Positions 18,349 to 26,672 of a stretch of 64,000 bases of DNA are shown here, one piece after another. How positions within the stretch are numbered: position 1 is the stretch's first letter; each line of letters begins with the position of its first letter. Origin of the DNA: JBDTNL01 sp039933785 (GTDB lineage Bacteria > Acidobacteriota > Thermoanaerobaculia > Multivoradales > JAGPDF01); assembly GCA_039933785.1 (NCBI GenBank), contig JBDTNL010000014.1, positions 1 through 64,000 on the forward strand, written 5' to 3'. The notes under the pieces were generated by a model, which was given only the letters and a program-made list of their open reading frames with translations, made no database searches and had not been told where the DNA came from. A program made the translations under genes and the position numbers.

Positions 18349-19179
18349 ATGAGGTTCTTCACCCTCCTGCTGCGCGGCGCGCAGTCCTTCCCGCTGGCGG
18401 TTCGCAACGGCTTCAAGCATGGCTTCACCGGCGAAGCGGCGCGGCTCGCCTACTTCTTCTTTCTTTCGCTCTTCCCGCTGCTGCTCGTGCTCTTCGCGCT
18501 TTCCGGTTACTTCGGCGGCGCGGCGTCTTTTCACGCCTTGATTCGCGCGGTCGAGGACCTGGTGCCACAGGAGAGCGCGCCGATGCTCGACCGCTTCGCC
18601 AGCAAGCTCGCGAGCGAACGGCGTCCTGACGTCCTCTCGGTGGGCCTTGCTCTCGCCGCGTGGTCGGCATCGGGTGTTTTCGCGGCGCTCTCCGAAGCGC
18701 TCAACCGCATCCACGGCGCGACGCACGAGAGCGGCTGGCTGCGCCGGCGTCTGCGCGCCATCCTGCTGCTCGCCGTGGTCTGTGCGCTGCTCGCGGTCGC
18801 CGCGACCGGCCTGCTCCTGCTGCCGAGTCTGCTCGGCGTCGTCGGCGCGGCCGGCCTCGGCAACACGGCGGCTGGGCCAGTGGTCTTCCTATTGCTCGCG
18901 GCGACGCTGTTCCTGGTGTTCTATCTCCTGCCCGATCGCGATCTCGCACGGCAACGCATGGAGACCGCGGTCGGCGCGCTCTTCGGCACCGCGCTCCTCT
19001 TTCTTGCCGCCTGGGGCTTCCGCCGCTATGTTCACCGCATCGCGAACTTTAGCGCCGTGTACGGGGTCGTCGCGGGCGCCATCCTGCTGCTGATCTGGAT
19101 GTACGTCGCAGCCTTGATGATCCTGCTCGCCGCCGAACTCGGCGCCGCGATCTCGGGCGGCAGAAAGAAGGCCAAATAG
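18349..19179 (+). CDS. YihY/BrkB-family inner membrane protein
   Basis: A 276-aa protein with about six transmembrane helices. Family hallmarks are visible: 'FTGEAARLAYFFFLSLFPLL' near the N-terminus, 'WSASGVFAALSEALNRIHG' and the final 'AVYGVVAGAILLLIWMYVAA' with 'LLAAELGA'. YihY proteins were once called ribonuclease BN but are now regarded as transporters or envelope proteins of unknown substrate. Length is typical. Confidence 0.92.
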   Translation: MRFFTLLLRGAQSFPLAVRNGFKHGFTGEAARLAYFFFLSLFPLLLVLFALSGYFGGAASFHALIRAVEDLVPQESAPMLDRFASKLASERRPDVLSVGLALAAWSASGVFAALSEALNRIHGATHESGWLRRRLRAILLLAVVCALLAVAATGLLLLPSLLGVVGAAGLGNTAAGPVVFLLLAATLFLVFYLLPDRDLARQRMETAVGALFGTALLFLAAWGFRRYVHRIANFSAVYGVVAGAILLLIWMYVAALMILLAAELGAAISGGRKKAK

Positions 19180-19267
19180 CGCTCTAAATAGTGCTCAGGC
19201 GATTCGCCAGTCCTCGCCGGTCAGGCCGACCGGAACCAGCGAGCTTCGGAGTCGGTCGGCGACCGGC

Positions 19268-19933
19268 TCATGACGTGGGTTCGACCAAGACCTTGGACGC
19301 GGCGCGAAAGCCCAGGCTGATTCGCTCGCCGCCTTCGCGCCGGAGTTGGACCGCGTCCGCGGTTTCGTCGCGCTCCGACACTGTCACGATGCGCCCCGGC
19401 ATCAGCCCGCGCGCCTCGGCCAGACGCAGGAACTCAGGGCTCTGATCGGTGATCCGTGCCACGCGCACGCGGCGCTTCACCGGACAGAGGAGCAGGCTCG
19501 GCAGATCAGGTTCCTCGACCACGCCGCGGGGCCCCGGAATCGGATCGCCATGCGGATCGACGGTAGGGAAGCCGAGCAGCTCATCCATGCGCTCGACCAC
19601 GCGCTCGGAAATCACGTGCTCCAACCGCTCGGCCTCGTCGTGCACTTCGCTCCAATCGAGCCCCAGCACCTTGACCAGGAAGAGCTCGACCAGGCGGTGC
19701 CGGCGCAGCACGTGCCCGGCGAGCTGCAGTCCTGCCGGCGTGAGTCGCACGCCGCTGTAGGGCTCGTAGGTGACGAGGTTGCTGTCGGCGAGGGTCTTCA
19801 CCATCGAGGTCACTGTCCCGTTGGTGACTCGCAGAGCGGTCGCGATCTGGCCCATGCTCACCAGCCCGCCGCCGCCGCGCGGTTGCTCGAGCAGGATGCA
19901 CTTGAGGTAGTCCTCGACAGTGCTGGTCACCAT
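19268..19933 (-). CDS. DtxR/MntR-family metal-dependent transcriptional regulator
   Basis: A 221-aa repressor with an N-terminal winged helix ('VSMGQIATALRVTNGTVTSM'), a metal-binding dimerisation domain ('LRRHRLVELFLVKVLGLDWS', 'HDEAERLEHVISERVVERMD') and a C-terminal FeoA/SH3-like domain. Such proteins sense Mn2+ or Fe2+ and repress metal uptake or activate efflux; no transporter gene remains next to it. The start at 19933 lies only 4 bp beyond a good -10 element, so the mRNA may be leaderless. Confidence 0.9.
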   Translation of the reverse strand: MVTSTVEDYLKCILLEQPRGGGGLVSMGQIATALRVTNGTVTSMVKTLADSNLVTYEPYSGVRLTPAGLQLAGHVLRRHRLVELFLVKVLGLDWSEVHDEAERLEHVISERVVERMDELLGFPTVDPHGDPIPGPRGVVEEPDLPSLLLCPVKRRVRVARITDQSPEFLRLAEARGLMPGRIVTVSERDETADAVQLRREGGERISLGFRAASKVLVEPTS

Positions 19934-19937
19934 GGCG

Positions 19938-19966
19938 TGTGTAGGCTACTCTTTTTGAGTGGTCAA
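19938..19966 (-). promoter_or_regulatory. Predicted sigma-70 promoter of the DtxR-family gene
   Basis: On the minus strand TTGACC (19966-19961), a 17-bp spacer and TACACA (19943-19938) form a good promoter. Expected transcription start falls at or within 2 bases of the ATG at 19933, implying a leaderless transcript. Confidence 0.5.
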
Positions 19967-19984
19967 AATCACCTCGAGAGTCGG

Positions 19985-20344
19985 ATGTCTCCTCCTCACT
20001 CGTGGTGCAGACACAACCCCGCTTCGGATCGCGGCTTCGGCGACGCCGGCGACCTTTCCGCCATGGTGGTCCTCGATATCCCGCGCAAGCAGGCGAACGA
20101 CGGCTACGCGCCGGACCTCGTGCGCTCGGTGTCCTCGCACGACCTCTCGCATGGATTCAGCGGCTTCCTCGAGCTCGCTGGATTCCGGAGCCCGAGCGGC
20201 GATCGGGACTATCGAGGGTACTTCGACACCGGAGTGACCATGGCTCTCGGGCCTAGCGGTCAAATCGACACCGGGCTGCGCGTCGGACTCACGCGCACTG
20301 CGGACGATCTCGCACTCTTCTTCGGTGTCGCCTGGCGAATCTAG
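19985..20344 (+). pseudogene. C-terminal remnant of an outer-membrane transporter-like protein
   Basis: A 119-aa reading frame whose last about 90 residues look like the end of a beta-barrel of the MetA-pathway/'transporter' outer-membrane family. The motif 'FDTGVTMALGPSGQIDTGLR' is followed by 'VGLTRTADDLALFFGVAWRI', where the final aromatic-rich strand ends the barrel. The preceding 'MVVLDIPRKQANDGY' also fits. The first two thirds of the barrel and a signal peptide are missing, and the sequence upstream runs straight into the DtxR promoter. I read it as a deletion remnant. Its TAG stop shares a CTAG with the stop of the convergent gene. Confidence 0.6.
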
Positions 20345-20872
20345 TTCGGGCGCCAGGCGCGCTTCATCAAATCGGCGTACACCGCCTTGGAACGTTCCGC
20401 GCTGTAGTGCTCGACCTGCTCGCGGCTACTGACCAGCAGTTCCAGGCTCGGCGCCTCGGCCGCCTGGCTGACGAAGTAGGCGAACTGGTGGCCGGTGCCG
20501 ATCATCCGCATTCCATGAGCTTTGCCGACGGGTCAACGACCAATGGCCGCGGTCATGGATCGTCTCGGGTTCGATGTCCGCCCACTCGACGTAGAGATAG
20601 GTCAGGTCGGAGAACAGGTAGAGATCATCGCCGCCGAGAAATCCGCCGCTTTGGTCCTCGAGGTCGGTGGCCTGGGCCGTGTAGTGGCCGGCCACGGCGT
20701 CGGTGTCCAGGTCGGGCGACGCCGCCTGGACCGCGGCAACGCGTTTCTGGAGGCCCTTCAGGACTTCGGCCGCGCTGGGCGCGCCCCGCGGACTCGATGC
20801 TTGTGGAACCAAGATCCCGAACAGCAGGACGGCGGTGGTGCGTTGTCCTCGCTTCGTCATCCGGAGGGTCAT
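20341..20872 (-). pseudogene. Hypothetical secreted protein gene broken by a frameshift
   Basis: The reading frame from ATG 20872 (ATGA overlap with the nucleotidyltransferase stop) encodes a signal peptide and a mature part up to '...TIHDRGHWSLTRR' near 20530. The coding character then continues in another frame: 'MRMIGTGHQFAYFVSQAAEA' and onward to 'KRAWRPN' with a stop at 20341. The two halves join smoothly, so one indel at about 20515-20540 explains it, either a real mutation or a sequencing error. The unbroken protein would be about 175 aa, with no family I recognise. Confidence 0.6.
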
Positions 20873-21483
20873 CGCCAATCCTCGCCCCGCGAGAGCGCGG
20901 CGTAGTCCTCTGGAGTGTCGACATCCCGCACGCAGCCGGGATCGTCGACCTCTAGGATGACCAGATGCTGCGCGTGACGCTCACGGAGTTGCCGCAGACC
21001 CACCTCGAGATCGAGGGTCAAGATCTCAGGGACCAGCGCCGGAGCGATCGCCAACGGATGCCCGCTCTGCCCGCCGTAGCGCGGCTGGGCGAGCCAGGCT
21101 CCGGCCGGTTGCGACAGCGCGGCGATCACGCGCTTCACGGTATCGCCGCGCAGCAGCGGCAGATCGGCGGGGCAGATCACCAGCGGCGTCGCCATAGTCT
21201 GCGCGGCCGGCCCGCCGCCGAATGCCGCGATGCCCGCCCAGAGCGTGGAGAGCATCCCGCGTTCAAATTGCGGATTCAGCGCGAGCTCCAGGCCTTGGCC
21301 CGCTGCGAACGCCTCGAGATCGGAATTCCCCGGGGCCGTGACCACGACGATCCGCTCGACGCCGCCGTCCCGAAGCGCCGACACCGTGGCGCCGATCACG
21401 GTCGATCCGCGAAACGGCAACAGCAGCTTGGGTGCCCCCATGCGCCGCGAGCTCCCGGCCGCCGGCAAGATCGCAATGCTCAT
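20869..21483 (-). CDS. MobA-like nucleotidyltransferase
   Basis: A 204-aa protein with the NTP-transferase signature at its N-terminus, 'AILPAAGSSRRMGAPKLLLP', followed by 'VICPADLPLL' (metal-binding aspartate) and 'GQSGHPLAI'. It resembles molybdenum-cofactor cytidylyltransferase (MocA/MobA-like), which transfers a nucleotide from NTP to molybdopterin. No xanthine dehydrogenase-type enzyme is adjacent, so the cofactor role is inferred from similarity only. It overlaps the frameshifted downstream gene by 4 bp. Confidence 0.85.
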   Translation of the reverse strand: MSIAILPAAGSSRRMGAPKLLLPFRGSTVIGATVSALRDGGVERIVVVTAPGNSDLEAFAAGQGLELALNPQFERGMLSTLWAGIAAFGGGPAAQTMATPLVICPADLPLLRGDTVKRVIAALSQPAGAWLAQPRYGGQSGHPLAIAPALVPEILTLDLEVGLRQLRERHAQHLVILEVDDPGCVRDVDTPEDYAALSRGEDWR

Positions 21484-21557
21484 CGGGGCAATTCTACGCG
21501 CCCGCCGAGCGCGGCCGCAGGCGCGCGGAGGCCCTTGATGCAGATAGCATCCGGAAG

Positions 21558-22283
21558 GTGACGAACTCGCAGGAAAGCCACGCGCTCTACTTCCGCCAAC
21601 TCCTCGCCGGCAAGCAGGTCGCGCGCTCGCACCCCGTCGCCGGCCAGATGGCGAATTTCATGTATCTACTCGGCGATCCCGCGACGCGCAAGGCCTACGT
21701 GGTCGATCCAGCCTGGGACGTCGCCTCGCTGCTCGACGTAGCAGCGGGCGACGGCTACGAAGTCGCCGGCGCGCTGATCACCCACTACCACCCCGACCAC
21801 GTGGGCGGCGATCTCTTCGGCATTCAGGTCCAGGGACTCGCGGCGTTGCTCGAAACGCATGACGTTCCGGTCTACGCCAACAAGCACGAAGCGCACGGCA
21901 TCCACGTGATGACCGGCGTTTCCGAGGACGACATCCGCAAGGTCGAAGACAGCGACACGCTCGCGATCGGCGATCACGAGCTCCGCTTCCTGCATACGCC
22001 CGGACACACGCCGGGCAGCCAGTGCTTTCTGATCGACGGCAAACTGGTTGCCGGCGACACGCTGTTCGTGCAGGGCTGCGGCCGGGTCGATCTGCCCGGC
22101 GGCGATACGGAAACCATGTACCACACGCTGACCTCCAAGCTCGCCAAGCTGCCCACGGACACGGTGCTCTATCCGGGCCATAACTACGGCCCCACCCTGA
22201 CCTCGACCATCGGCGCCGAGCTGACAGAGAACGCTTACCTGCGCGTGCGCTCGCTCGCCGATTGGCGGCGCTTGATGGGGTGA
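21558..22283 (+). CDS. MBL-fold metallo-hydrolase (glyoxalase II-like)
   Basis: A 241-aa beta-lactamase-fold hydrolase. The metal site is complete: 'THYHPDHVGGD' (HxHxDH), 'LHTPGHTPGS', 'GDTLFVQGCGRVD' and a final 'YPGHNYG'. The pattern matches glyoxalase II/persulfide dioxygenase-like enzymes acting on thioesters or related substrates. GTG 21558 is chosen since upstream residues are not conserved-looking and the gene is divergent from the nucleotidyltransferase start at 21483. Confidence 0.85.
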   Translation: MTNSQESHALYFRQLLAGKQVARSHPVAGQMANFMYLLGDPATRKAYVVDPAWDVASLLDVAAGDGYEVAGALITHYHPDHVGGDLFGIQVQGLAALLETHDVPVYANKHEAHGIHVMTGVSEDDIRKVEDSDTLAIGDHELRFLHTPGHTPGSQCFLIDGKLVAGDTLFVQGCGRVDLPGGDTETMYHTLTSKLAKLPTDTVLYPGHNYGPTLTSTIGAELTENAYLRVRSLADWRRLMG

Positions 22284-22318
22284 GCTACACTGGCTGCGTT
22301 GGAGAAAGGCGGTTCCCC

Positions 22319-23245
22319 ATGCGGGATCGTGCTGGCTGGCGCTGGTTCCTTTCGTTGGTCGTCCTCTTCGCCGTCACCCTGCCGAGACCCTCGCGAGCCG
22401 AGGACGTCTTCCTCAAGAATGGGCGAATCCTTCGCGGCGTTATGGCGAGCCGTGCCGGCGGCATGGTTCGCATCCAGATGCCGGGGGGAGACCTCAGCCT
22501 GGCCGATCGCGCGGTTCTGCGCATCGAGAGCTCCGATTCCGCGTACCGCGCATACCTCACCCGCCGCGAGGCCGTGAAGAAGGCTGGCGCCAAAGCAGCT
22601 GATTGGCTGGAGCTCGCGCGCTGGGCGCGCGGCGCCGGGCAGGAGCAAGCCGCACTCGAGGCGGCGCTGCTCGCTGCCGGCCTCGACGCGGAGACTCCGG
22701 GTCTGGGCGCACTCCTCGGCCAGCTGGGCTATGTTTTCGATGCTGGGAGCAAGAGCTACCTGAGCTTCGACGAGGCGATGGCCCGCTCCGGCCGGGTGCT
22801 CTACGAGGGCGCCTGGATCTCGAGCAGCGAGCGCGACGCTCGCGCGGCGACATACCGCCGGGAAGTCGCCGAGCGCGACGCGGTCGCACAGGCCGCCGCC
22901 GAGCGCCGTGAACAGCTGGAGCAAAGGAGACGAGCCGCGGCCCAGGCGCCAGCCGACGAGTACGCGAGCACGAACGGTATTCCACTCCAGTATGCCTACG
23001 GCTACGGCGGCGGCTACAACGGCTACAACGCCTACAACGGCTATGGCGGCGCCGTGCTGCCCGGCATGGTTCCTAGGTTCCCTCAGCGGCCGTGTACTTT
23101 CTGCATGCCGCCGCAGAAGCCGCAGCCGACGCCGTTCGTCCAAACGCCCGTGCCGCAACCGCGGCCGGTGACCGCGGCACCGGCGCCGAGCTCGGCGACC
23201 CGGACCTACGCGGCACCGCGTCCGTCGGCGTCGCCTCATCCGTAG
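22319..23245 (+). CDS. Secreted hypothetical protein with coiled coil and Gly/Tyr/Pro-rich tail
   Basis: A 308-aa protein with a signal peptide (residues 1-28, ending 'RAEDVFLKNGR'). A small SH3/Lsm-like beta region ('ILRGVMASRAGGMVRIQMPG') comes next, then an alpha-helical stretch with a charged coiled coil (about 160-210). After that is a G-Y-N-G-Y-N-A-Y-N-G-Y segment and a Pro-rich C-terminus. Low-complexity tails of this kind are seen in surface proteins. Start ATG 22319 has GGAGAAAGG upstream (22301-22309). No named family recognised. Confidence 0.75.
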   Translation: MRDRAGWRWFLSLVVLFAVTLPRPSRAEDVFLKNGRILRGVMASRAGGMVRIQMPGGDLSLADRAVLRIESSDSAYRAYLTRREAVKKAGAKAADWLELARWARGAGQEQAALEAALLAAGLDAETPGLGALLGQLGYVFDAGSKSYLSFDEAMARSGRVLYEGAWISSSERDARAATYRREVAERDAVAQAAAERREQLEQRRRAAAQAPADEYASTNGIPLQYAYGYGGGYNGYNAYNGYGGAVLPGMVPRFPQRPCTFCMPPQKPQPTPFVQTPVPQPRPVTAAPAPSSATRTYAAPRPSASPHP

Positions 23246-23270
23246 TTTTCGATCGGTCTCGATCGAGCGA

Positions 23271-23729
23271 ATGAAGACGCTGGCGCGGGTCGTGGCGTTC
23301 GCCTGCCTAGCCAACTTCGCCGCGCTGCAGGGCGCCCAATCTTTCCCACCGGATTTCTTCGCCGGCGACTACGCGCTGGTCGGCCGGGAGCCGGGCTCGG
23401 GACCTGCGTACGCCGGGCGCGCCCGCATCGAGGGTCGCGGTGCCACCCTGAAGCTTTTCCGACGGATTGAAGGCGCTGCTACCGAGACCTACACCGGCGC
23501 GGTCGAGAAGTTGCCGGGAGGTGAAACCGAGGTGCTGCGCTTCCGCGGTCCCGCGAAGCAGCCGCGGACGCTAACCTGCCTGATCGGCGGCGATCTCGAC
23601 AACTACGCGCGGCTCAGCTGCTACTGGACGTACGATGCCGACCCGCAGGTGAAGGAACCCGGCCTCGAGACGTTCTTCGCCACCGGTGCCTGGCCCGACG
23701 ACGCGCCGCATCGGCACTTCGACCGCTAG
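23271..23729 (+). CDS. Secreted hypothetical protein
   Basis: A 152-aa protein with a signal peptide (about residues 1-24, 'LANFAALQGAQSFPPDFF'). The mature part is beta-rich ('FAGDYALVGREPGSGPAYAG'). It sits 25 bp after the preceding secreted protein. An inverted repeat CGATCG-N4-CGATCG (23250-23265) lies just before the start, in place of a clear ribosome site. Its stop codon is part of a CTAG that also contains the stop of the convergent gene. Confidence 0.7.
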   Translation: MKTLARVVAFACLANFAALQGAQSFPPDFFAGDYALVGREPGSGPAYAGRARIEGRGATLKLFRRIEGAATETYTGAVEKLPGGETEVLRFRGPAKQPRTLTCLIGGDLDNYARLSCYWTYDADPQVKEPGLETFFATGAWPDDAPHRHFDR

Positions 23730-24484
23730 GCGGCCAGGTCGCGCCTGAGCAGCGTGATCGCCAGGTCGAGATGCGTCTCGGGTGAGAGCGCGGGCCCGAG
23801 CAAGGCGGCCTGAAACGTCCGGCTAGTGAGCAAGTCGTTGCGGATCGCGTGGGGACAGCGCTCGCGGAGCGCGTCCCAGAGCCGGACGAAGTTCTCCGCC
23901 GCGTTGGGCGCCAAGCGGCCGCCGAGTCCGCGGTAGTCGAGGGTTAACTGGGCGAAATACAAAGGCCGGTGTCCGGCGGAGTAGACGTAGAGCAGACTCT
24001 CGGGCTCGCCGCGCGTCAGCTGCCGTTTGCGCTTTTCGGTGCGCGTCATGACCAGGCCCCCGGTCAGGATCGCCCGGCCCAGACTGAGCTTGCGCTCGCG
24101 CACGATCTCGGTGGTGGTCTCGGAAATCAGCCGTGAGGCTCGCAACAGCAAGCGGACTGAGGCATAGGGGATGACGTCGCCCGTGGAAGTGCCGCGCGCC
24201 GAGAGTCCTTCCGGTTCAAAGGCGAAGGTTGCCACCGCAAGACGCGCGGCCTCGCTCTCGATGTCGCCACGGGCGACTACGAAGTTCGGCAAGCCATCGT
24301 CCGCGAGGCGCCGCGAGCAGGCTTCCGCGGCGGTGCGATCGGCGAAGCGGGCGATCACCGCGGGGCTGCTCGCGCTCGCCTGGATGCGCGCCTTGGCTTC
24401 GAGCCGCGACAGCCGCAGTGCTCCGGCGAGCACCTCCACGGTGGACTCACCTCCCGGCGGATAGGGCAGCGCGACGACGTACAT
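23726..24484 (-). CDS. Hypothetical protein
   Basis: A 252-aa soluble protein without signal peptide. The N-terminal part ('MYVVALPYPPGGESTVEVLA', then 'ASASSPAVIARFADRTAAEA') resembles a ferredoxin-like half that could bind peptide or nucleotide, followed by a mixed domain with 'RLLLRASRLISETTTEIVRE' and 'SLGRAILTGGLVMTRTEKRK'. I recognise no family. It begins 17 bp after the RNase gene and is probably co-transcribed with it. It overlaps the convergent gene by 4 bp. Confidence 0.75.
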   Translation of the reverse strand: MYVVALPYPPGGESTVEVLAGALRLSRLEAKARIQASASSPAVIARFADRTAAEACSRRLADDGLPNFVVARGDIESEAARLAVATFAFEPEGLSARGTSTGDVIPYASVRLLLRASRLISETTTEIVRERKLSLGRAILTGGLVMTRTEKRKRQLTRGEPESLLYVYSAGHRPLYFAQLTLDYRGLGGRLAPNAAENFVRLWDALRERCPHAIRNDLLTSRTFQAALLGPALSPETHLDLAITLLRRDLAA

Positions 24485-24501
24485 TGCCCGCTGGCGCGAC
24501 C

Positions 24502-25977
24502 TCAGTGCCCGACGCGCGCGAAGTCGACGAAGCCACGCTCGACGTCGGTGCTGATCAGCTTCACCGAAACGCGATCGCCGACATCGAGCCCCTGCCAACC
24601 CTGTTCGAGGCGCCCTTCGACCGGCGGCCGCACCAGCCGAACCCAAGTGCCCTTCTCGGAAGCGCCGGTGACGAAGCCGTCGAAACGTTGCCCGACGCGA
24701 TCCTCGAGCAGCAGCGCGGCCGCGGACTTGCGTACCTGACGCTCGATCTTGGCGGCGTCGTCCTCCTGCTCGGTGCAGTGCGCTGCCAAGGACTGCAGAT
24801 CGCCCACGCTGTACGGCGATGGTGCCTTCATGAGCACCGACTTCAGCAACCGCTGCGTGATCACATCGGGATACCGGCGGTTGGGCGCCGTCGAGTGGGT
24901 GTAGTCCTTGACCGCCAGGCCGAAGTGCCCGGTGGGCGAGCCGCCGGGCAGGTCGACGGCGTACTCGCCGGAGCCCATCAGCTTCACGATGGTGAGCGAC
25001 AGATCGGGGAAGCGCTGCGGATCGACTTGCTTGCGGCGGAGCAGGAATGCCTCGAGCGCGCCGGCATCGGGTTCGGCGGGCAGCGCCTCGCTTAGGGTAT
25101 GGGCGACTTCGACGATGCGTGCCCACCGTTCGGGCGAGCGGAGAACGCGGCGCAGCGATGGCAAGCCGTGCTGGTCGAGGAAGCGTGCGCTGACGCCGTT
25201 CGCCGCGATCATCAAGTCTTCGATCAGCTGGCGGCCGCGATTCTTCTCCTGCAACTGGAGGTCCTCGATCCGATCGCCGGTGAACACCGCGTGCGCCTCG
25301 ATGGTTTCGAGGTCGAGCGCGCCTTGACGATGCCGCACGCCGCGGAGTTTCTGCGCCGCCTCATCCTGCCAGCGCAGATTTTCTTCCAGGCCCGGCACCG
25401 CGGCGAGCGGCGCCGGCGCCGGACCCTTGCCGTCGAGCCACACGGAGACGCTGTCGTACGCGAGCTTGGCCTGGTTGCGCACCGTGGCGCGATAGACGTC
25501 GGAGCCATTGAGCTCCCCGTCGGAAGTGACCACGGCTTGGATGACCACCGCCAGGCGATCGGCGTCCTGGATCAGCGAGGTGAGATCGGTCGACAGGCGT
25601 TCCGGCAGCATGGGATAGATGCGTGCCGCGGTGTAGACCGAGGTGGTGTTCACCGCCGCGTGGCGATCGATCGCCGAGCCCTTGGAGACCAGGGCGTCGA
25701 CGTCGGCGATCGCGATCAGCAGCCTGGTGTCTCCATTCGGCAGGCGCTCGGCCACTGACAGCTGGTCGAGGTCGCGCGAGTCGTCGTTGTCGATCGAGCA
25801 CCAGAGCATCCCGCGCAGGTCCTTCACCTCGGCTCCCTCAGCGTGGGCTGCTCTGGTGATGGACTGCAGCTGGGCGGTGACGTCGGCGGGAAACTCGGGC
25901 TCGAGACCCTTGTCGCGCATGACGCGGTCGGAGATTCGGATCAGGTCGGCACGATCATGGCGCTGGCGAGGTGACAT
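24502..25977 (-). CDS. RNase II/RNase R-family exoribonuclease
   Basis: A 491-aa protein with an RNB catalytic domain. The active-site cluster 'SIDNDDSRDLDQLS' holds the Mg-binding aspartates, and 'PTGHFGLAVKDYTHSTAPNR' with 'RYPDVITQRLL' is the conserved end of the RNB domain. A short C-terminal S1-like region follows. The N-terminal cold-shock domains of RNase II/R are missing, as in the shorter bacterial RNB subgroup, so the enzyme may be more selective. It would degrade RNA 3' to 5' in the cytoplasm. Start ATG 25977 gives MSPRQRHDRADL; longer frames add 28 implausible residues. Confidence 0.88.
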   Translation of the reverse strand: MSPRQRHDRADLIRISDRVMRDKGLEPEFPADVTAQLQSITRAAHAEGAEVKDLRGMLWCSIDNDDSRDLDQLSVAERLPNGDTRLLIAIADVDALVSKGSAIDRHAAVNTTSVYTAARIYPMLPERLSTDLTSLIQDADRLAVVIQAVVTSDGELNGSDVYRATVRNQAKLAYDSVSVWLDGKGPAPAPLAAVPGLEENLRWQDEAAQKLRGVRHRQGALDLETIEAHAVFTGDRIEDLQLQEKNRGRQLIEDLMIAANGVSARFLDQHGLPSLRRVLRSPERWARIVEVAHTLSEALPAEPDAGALEAFLLRRKQVDPQRFPDLSLTIVKLMGSGEYAVDLPGGSPTGHFGLAVKDYTHSTAPNRRYPDVITQRLLKSVLMKAPSPYSVGDLQSLAAHCTEQEDDAAKIERQVRKSAAALLLEDRVGQRFDGFVTGASEKGTWVRLVRPPVEGRLEQGWQGLDVGDRVSVKLISTDVERGFVDFARVGH

Positions 25978-26057
25978 GGAGCGGAATGATACAGCCAGCT
26001 GGGATCGTGCAGGGAAGGGCGACACCGATCGAACAGGCGGCGCCCCTCCCTTATGGT

Positions 26058-26498
26058 TCAACGCGCGAACGCGTACTTCAGGTCCCGCATGCGGTCGTGA
26101 CTGGCACGAACGCGCGGCAGATAGCGGGCGACCGAGGCACGAAGCTCGGCGGAATCGTCGTGGACAGCCTCTTCGCAGGCGCGAAGAAGCTGGTCTTCGG
26201 CTTCCTCCAGCTGAGATATCAACATCGGGTCGAGGTCCAAGGTAAATTTCGCCCGGACCTCGGTATAGGCCTTGCGCAGACCCCCCTTGAGCGTGCTGTC
26301 GAGCGCGGGAGGGTCGACCAGCGTGGCGACATGAACCGAGAGATCGTTGATCAGCTCGGCCTTGGCGCTGGTTAGCGCGCGAAACACATCGCGCAACCCC
26401 GGGGCGGTGTGTTGCAGAGCCGCCCAGCTGTAGAAGTCGCGCCCATCACGAGCGAGAGGCAGGAGCTCGTTCAGGGCTTCGCTGGTCTTGTCGCGCAT
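26058..26498 (-). CDS. PA2169/DUF2383-type four-helix-bundle protein
   Basis: A 146-aa all-helical protein. Sequence such as 'LNELLPLARDGRDFYSWAAL' and 'LEEAEDQLLRACEEAVHD' fits the DUF2383/PA2169 ferritin-like four-helix family, linked to stress or spore-like resistance in other bacteria. Neighbours upstream are a small stress-type membrane protein and a lipoprotein on the same strand, suggesting a stress-response group. Confidence 0.75.
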   Translation of the reverse strand: MRDKTSEALNELLPLARDGRDFYSWAALQHTAPGLRDVFRALTSAKAELINDLSVHVATLVDPPALDSTLKGGLRKAYTEVRAKFTLDLDPMLISQLEEAEDQLLRACEEAVHDDSAELRASVARYLPRVRASHDRMRDLKYAFAR

Positions 26499-26510
26499 TG
26501 CGGGCCTCCG

Positions 26511-26660
26511 CTAAAGGACTCGCCGCCCCTGGATCAGCTGGACCAAGACCATGATCACGGCGACGATGAGAAGAATGTGAATGAAGCCGCCCATGGTGTA
26601 CGACGACACCATGCCGAGCAGCCAGAGAACGATGAGGATGACAGCAATAGTCCATAGCAT
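26511..26660 (-). CDS. lmo0937-family small membrane protein
   Basis: A 49-aa protein beginning MLWTIAVILIVLWLLGMV, with two transmembrane helices separated by 'SSYTMGGFIH' and ending 'QLIQGRRVL'. This matches the widespread lmo0937-type (YqaE-like size) family, often induced by stress; function is unknown. The ATG at 26660 is preceded by AGGAGA. It lies 12 bp before the DUF2383 gene. Confidence 0.85.
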   Translation of the reverse strand: MLWTIAVILIVLWLLGMVSSYTMGGFIHILLIVAVIMVLVQLIQGRRVL

Positions 26661-26672
26661 TGTCGTTATCTC

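Noticed and set aside
23250..23265. Terminator before the gene at 23271
   Set aside because: The stem is only 6 bp (CGATCG) and no T-run follows.
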